Part shown: positions 3,292 through 5,532 of the stretch, piece by piece
Numbering within the stretch: position 1 is the stretch's first letter
How the letters are laid out: every line of letters starts with the position of its first letter
Origin: Candidatus Acidiferrales bacterium
GTDB taxonomy: Bacteria; Acidobacteriota; Terriglobia; Acidiferrales; UBA7541
NCBI GenBank assembly: GCA_955651735.1
Contig: CATPAM010000108.1
Location: forward strand, 1-5,532
DNA: 5,532 nucleotides
Direction: 5' to 3'
Made by a program: the position numbers and the translations under genes
The notes under the pieces: model-generated
Database searches by the model: none
What the model was told of the DNA's origin: nothing
Seen by the model: the letters and a program-made list of their open reading frames with translations, nothing else

Positions 3292-5532
3292 TGCGAGCGA
3301 TCTGGCAAGACATTCGATTCGGGACGCGGATGCTGGCGAAGCATCCGGGATTCACCGCCATCGCGGTGCTGACCCTGGCGCTCGGCATCGGCGCGAACAC
3401 CGGGATATTTACGATTCTCCGCCAGGTTGTCCTGCAAAGATTGCCCGTGCCGCACCCGGAGCAACTGGTGCTGGTGTATTCGCCCGGCCCGAAGCAAGGG
3501 CACGTCAATTCCGACGAGTCGGGCTCTCCTGGAGAAGAAGGGGCAGAATCATTTTCGTATCCGATGTACGCGAGTTTGCGCGATCACAACAGTGTGTTCA
3601 CGGGTCTGGCGGCAAAGGACACTTTTTCAGCCACTCTCACGTACCGGGGAAATACCGAACGCGCTCGCGCTGATCTTGTTTCCGGAAACTATTTCGAGAC
3701 CCTCGGTGTGACCGCCGCGATCGGAAGAACCTTCGAGCCCGTCGACACTGTGGCTCAAGGCGGCAGTCCGGTAGTGATGCTTTCCAACGGATACTGGAAG
3801 AGCCGCTTCGGCGCCGATCCGGGCGTCTTGAATCAAGGTGTGTTGGTCAACAACCGTCCCATGACCGTCGTTGGCGTCGTTTCAGCGGGCTTCGACGGGA
3901 TTCAGCCCGGCTTCGTGCCAGAGTTCTACATGCCCATCACGATGCTGCCGTCGCTGATCTCAGGTCCTGTAAGTTTGGACAATCACAAAGACTTCTGGAT
4001 AAAACTGATTGGCCGCCTGAAACCAGGGATGTCGCGGGAACGCGCCGCTGCAGGAGTCGCCCCGCTGTATAGCGCGCTACTGCGCGACGAGTTGCCATTG
4101 TTCACCGGCTGGGACGACTCGAAAAAAGCGGAGTTCCTGGCCAAGAAATTGATATTGCGAGATGGAGCCCGCGGCCGCCCGCAGCTGTCGAGCGGTGCAG
4201 GACCGCAACTGACCGCGCTGATGAGCATGGTGGGGCTGGTCTTGTTCATCGCGTGCGCCAACGTAGCCGGGCTGCTGACCGCGCGAGGCGCGGCAAGGCA
4301 ACGGGAGATCGGCATTCGGCTGTCCTTGGGCGCAAGCCGCGCGCGTCTGATCCGGCAATTGGTAGTCGAGTCGTTTCTATTGTCGGTAACCGGCGCACTT
4401 CTGGGGTTGGCGATAGCCTCCTGGACCAGCTCGACCCTGGTGCGCTTCGCAGCAGAAAATGGAATCGCTGATGGCCTCTCCAGCGCTTTGAGCCCCTCGG
4501 TGCTGGCGTTTACTTGCGTACTGGCTCTCCTCTCTGGCGTTTTGTTTGGCGTCGTTCCAGCGCTACGCGCCACGCGCGTCGAACTAGTTTCCACGCTGAA
4601 AGAGCAGTCTGGAGCGCTCTCCTCCGGCTTAAAGCACACACGGCTGCGCCAGGGACTGGTGGTCTGCCAAGTGGCACTTACCTTGCTCCTCGTCACCATC
4701 GCTGGAGGATTTGCGCGCAGTCTGTTCAACGTCAAACACATCGACCTCGGTCTTCGCACCGCCCACATCTTGCAGTTTTCGGTCGCGCCGCAACTCAATG
4801 GCTACGATCAAGTGCGGACCTTCGCCTTTTTCCGCCAACTCGAGGACAGAATTTCGGCATTGCCTGGAGTGCTCTCCCTCAGCGGCACGCAAGAGCCCTT
4901 GATCGCCGACAGCGATCGTGGCTCCAATGTTACGGTGGAAGGCGAACCGCCGGCGCTGGCTGGAACTCGCCATGTCATGCGCAACGCCATCGGGCCCGGA
5001 CATTTTTCCAATCTTGGCATCCCGCTGCTGAGTGGCCGCGAATTTACGCGCGCTGACGTGGCCGGGAGCCCAAAGGTCGCCATCCTCAATGAAACAATGG
5101 CAAAGACTTTTTTTCCCGCCGGCGATGCGCTCGGCCGGCGCATGAAGTTTGGCGGCGGATCGGCTCCGCTGGATATGGAAATCGTCGCGGTCGTGAAAGA
5201 CAGCCACCACAGCGGCGTGAAGGAAGAGCCCAAGCCTTTTGTCTACATCCCGTATGAGCAGGAAAAGAACGTGGGCGCGTTGACTTATTATGTCCGGACC
5301 ACGCAGGATCCCACGACACTCGCAACCGCAGTGCGTGGCGTGGTCAGCGAAGTGGACTCGAGCCTGCCGATCGATGACGTGCGCTCGTTTCAGGGCCAGA
5401 TCGATCGGCAACTGGCCAGCGACTGGCTCATAGCGTCTCTTGCGGAAATTTTCGGGGCGCTGGCAGCGCTACTCGCTGCGATCGGAATTTATGGCCTGCT
5501 GGCGTATGCAGTGACGCAACGCACGAGAGAGA
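3291..5532 (+). CDS. ADOP-type duplicated MacB/FtsX ABC permease (C-terminus cut by window end)
   Basis: The frame is open from ATG 3291 to the window end: 747 codons, no stop, no frameshift. GGGGA (3279-3283) lies 7 nt before the start. The N-terminus MRAIWQDIRFGTRMLAKHPG followed by LTLALGIGANTGIF is the hallmark of acidobacterial duplicated orphan permeases, and fixes the start. Order: TM helix about 21-43; MacB-like periplasmic core about 45-280 (SGNYFETLGV, VGVVSAGFDG); FtsX block with TM about 308-330 (CANVAGLL), REIGIRLSLGASRARLIRQL at 338-357, TM about 362-384 and 404-426. Then comes a second TM at about 455-475, a second periplasmic core about 480-700 (VTVEGEPP, ILNETMAKTFFP at 598-609), and TM about 717-742. 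The window stops in QRTRE, where the second EIGxR motif should begin, so roughly 50-80 residues are missing. MacB/FtsX permeases do not form a classical channel; they couple cytoplasmic ATP hydrolysis to periplasmic movements. The adaptor upstream suggests export or envelope maintenance; the substrate is unknown and no ATPase domain is present. Confidence 0.92.
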   Translation, partial: MRAIWQDIRFGTRMLAKHPGFTAIAVLTLALGIGANTGIFTILRQVVLQRLPVPHPEQLVLVYSPGPKQGHVNSDESGSPGEEGAESFSYPMYASLRDHNSVFTGLAAKDTFSATLTYRGNTERARADLVSGNYFETLGVTAAIGRTFEPVDTVAQGGSPVVMLSNGYWKSRFGADPGVLNQGVLVNNRPMTVVGVVSAGFDGIQPGFVPEFYMPITMLPSLISGPVSLDNHKDFWIKLIGRLKPGMSRERAAAGVAPLYSALLRDELPLFTGWDDSKKAEFLAKKLILRDGARGRPQLSSGAGPQLTALMSMVGLVLFIACANVAGLLTARGAARQREIGIRLSLGASRARLIRQLVVESFLLSVTGALLGLAIASWTSSTLVRFAAENGIADGLSSALSPSVLAFTCVLALLSGVLFGVVPALRATRVELVSTLKEQSGALSSGLKHTRLRQGLVVCQVALTLLLVTIAGGFARSLFNVKHIDLGLRTAHILQFSVAPQLNGYDQVRTFAFFRQLEDRISALPGVLSLSGTQEPLIADSDRGSNVTVEGEPPALAGTRHVMRNAIGPGHFSNLGIPLLSGREFTRADVAGSPKVAILNETMAKTFFPAGDALGRRMKFGGGSAPLDMEIVAVVKDSHHSGVKEEPKPFVYIPYEQEKNVGALTYYVRTTQDPTTLATAVRGVVSEVDSSLPIDDVRSFQGQIDRQLASDWLIASLAEIFGALAALLAAIGIYGLLAYAVTQRTRE

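Noticed and set aside
3983..4798. 271-codon minus-strand frame within the permease
   Set aside because: It is antisense to the continuous, motif-rich permease. The composition (Ser, Arg, Pro, Asn) is typical of a shadow frame.
4629..5411. 260-codon minus-strand frame within the permease
   Set aside because: It is antisense to the second periplasmic core domain, and the His/Arg/Ala-rich translation shows no domain or start signal.

Overview
The window looks like a piece of a GC-rich Acidobacteriota chromosome (Terriglobia/Koribacter-like is my inference). The strongest sign is the last gene. It has the layout and N-terminal signature of the acidobacterial duplicated orphan permease (ADOP) family. 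The carboxypeptidase-regulatory/TonB-type receptor and the DUF5666-type protein are also common in that phylum.

Left half (1-1430), minus strand: a two-gene operon read right to left. The first gene (1430 to 684) encodes a small exported protein with two tandem DUF5666-like beta modules. The second gene (687 to beyond position 1) starts at a TTG that overlaps the first gene's TGA stop by 4 nt. It encodes a secreted protein with a signal peptide, a carboxypeptidase-regulatory-like beta domain and a Gly/Asn-rich stretch. It is probably the N-terminus of a large Oar-like TonB-dependent outer-membrane receptor, cut by the window edge.

Centre (1431-1798): a divergent intergenic region of 368 bp with no gene. 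It holds several operator-like elements: a 13-bp direct repeat spaced 31 bp, a 17-bp interrupted palindrome, a widely spaced 9-bp inverted repeat, and weak promoter-like patches for both directions.

Right half (1799-5532), plus strand: a membrane fusion (periplasmic adaptor) protein of the HlyD/MacA/AcrA type (1799-3052). After a 238-bp spacer comes a large ADOP-type MacB/FtsX permease (3291 to beyond 5532), truncated only near its C-terminus. The spacer contains a possible 45-codon leader ORF whose stop overlaps the permease start (TGATG) and a small hairpin. Adaptor and permease would form the periplasmic and inner-membrane parts of a MacAB-like export or mechanotransmission system. No ATP-binding subunit is encoded between them or elsewhere in the window, so the ATPase would have to lie downstream or act in trans.

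Nothing here is clearly a wholly new system. The least explained parts are the coupled DUF5666/receptor pair, the adaptor plus orphan permease without an ATPase, and the structured divergent control region.
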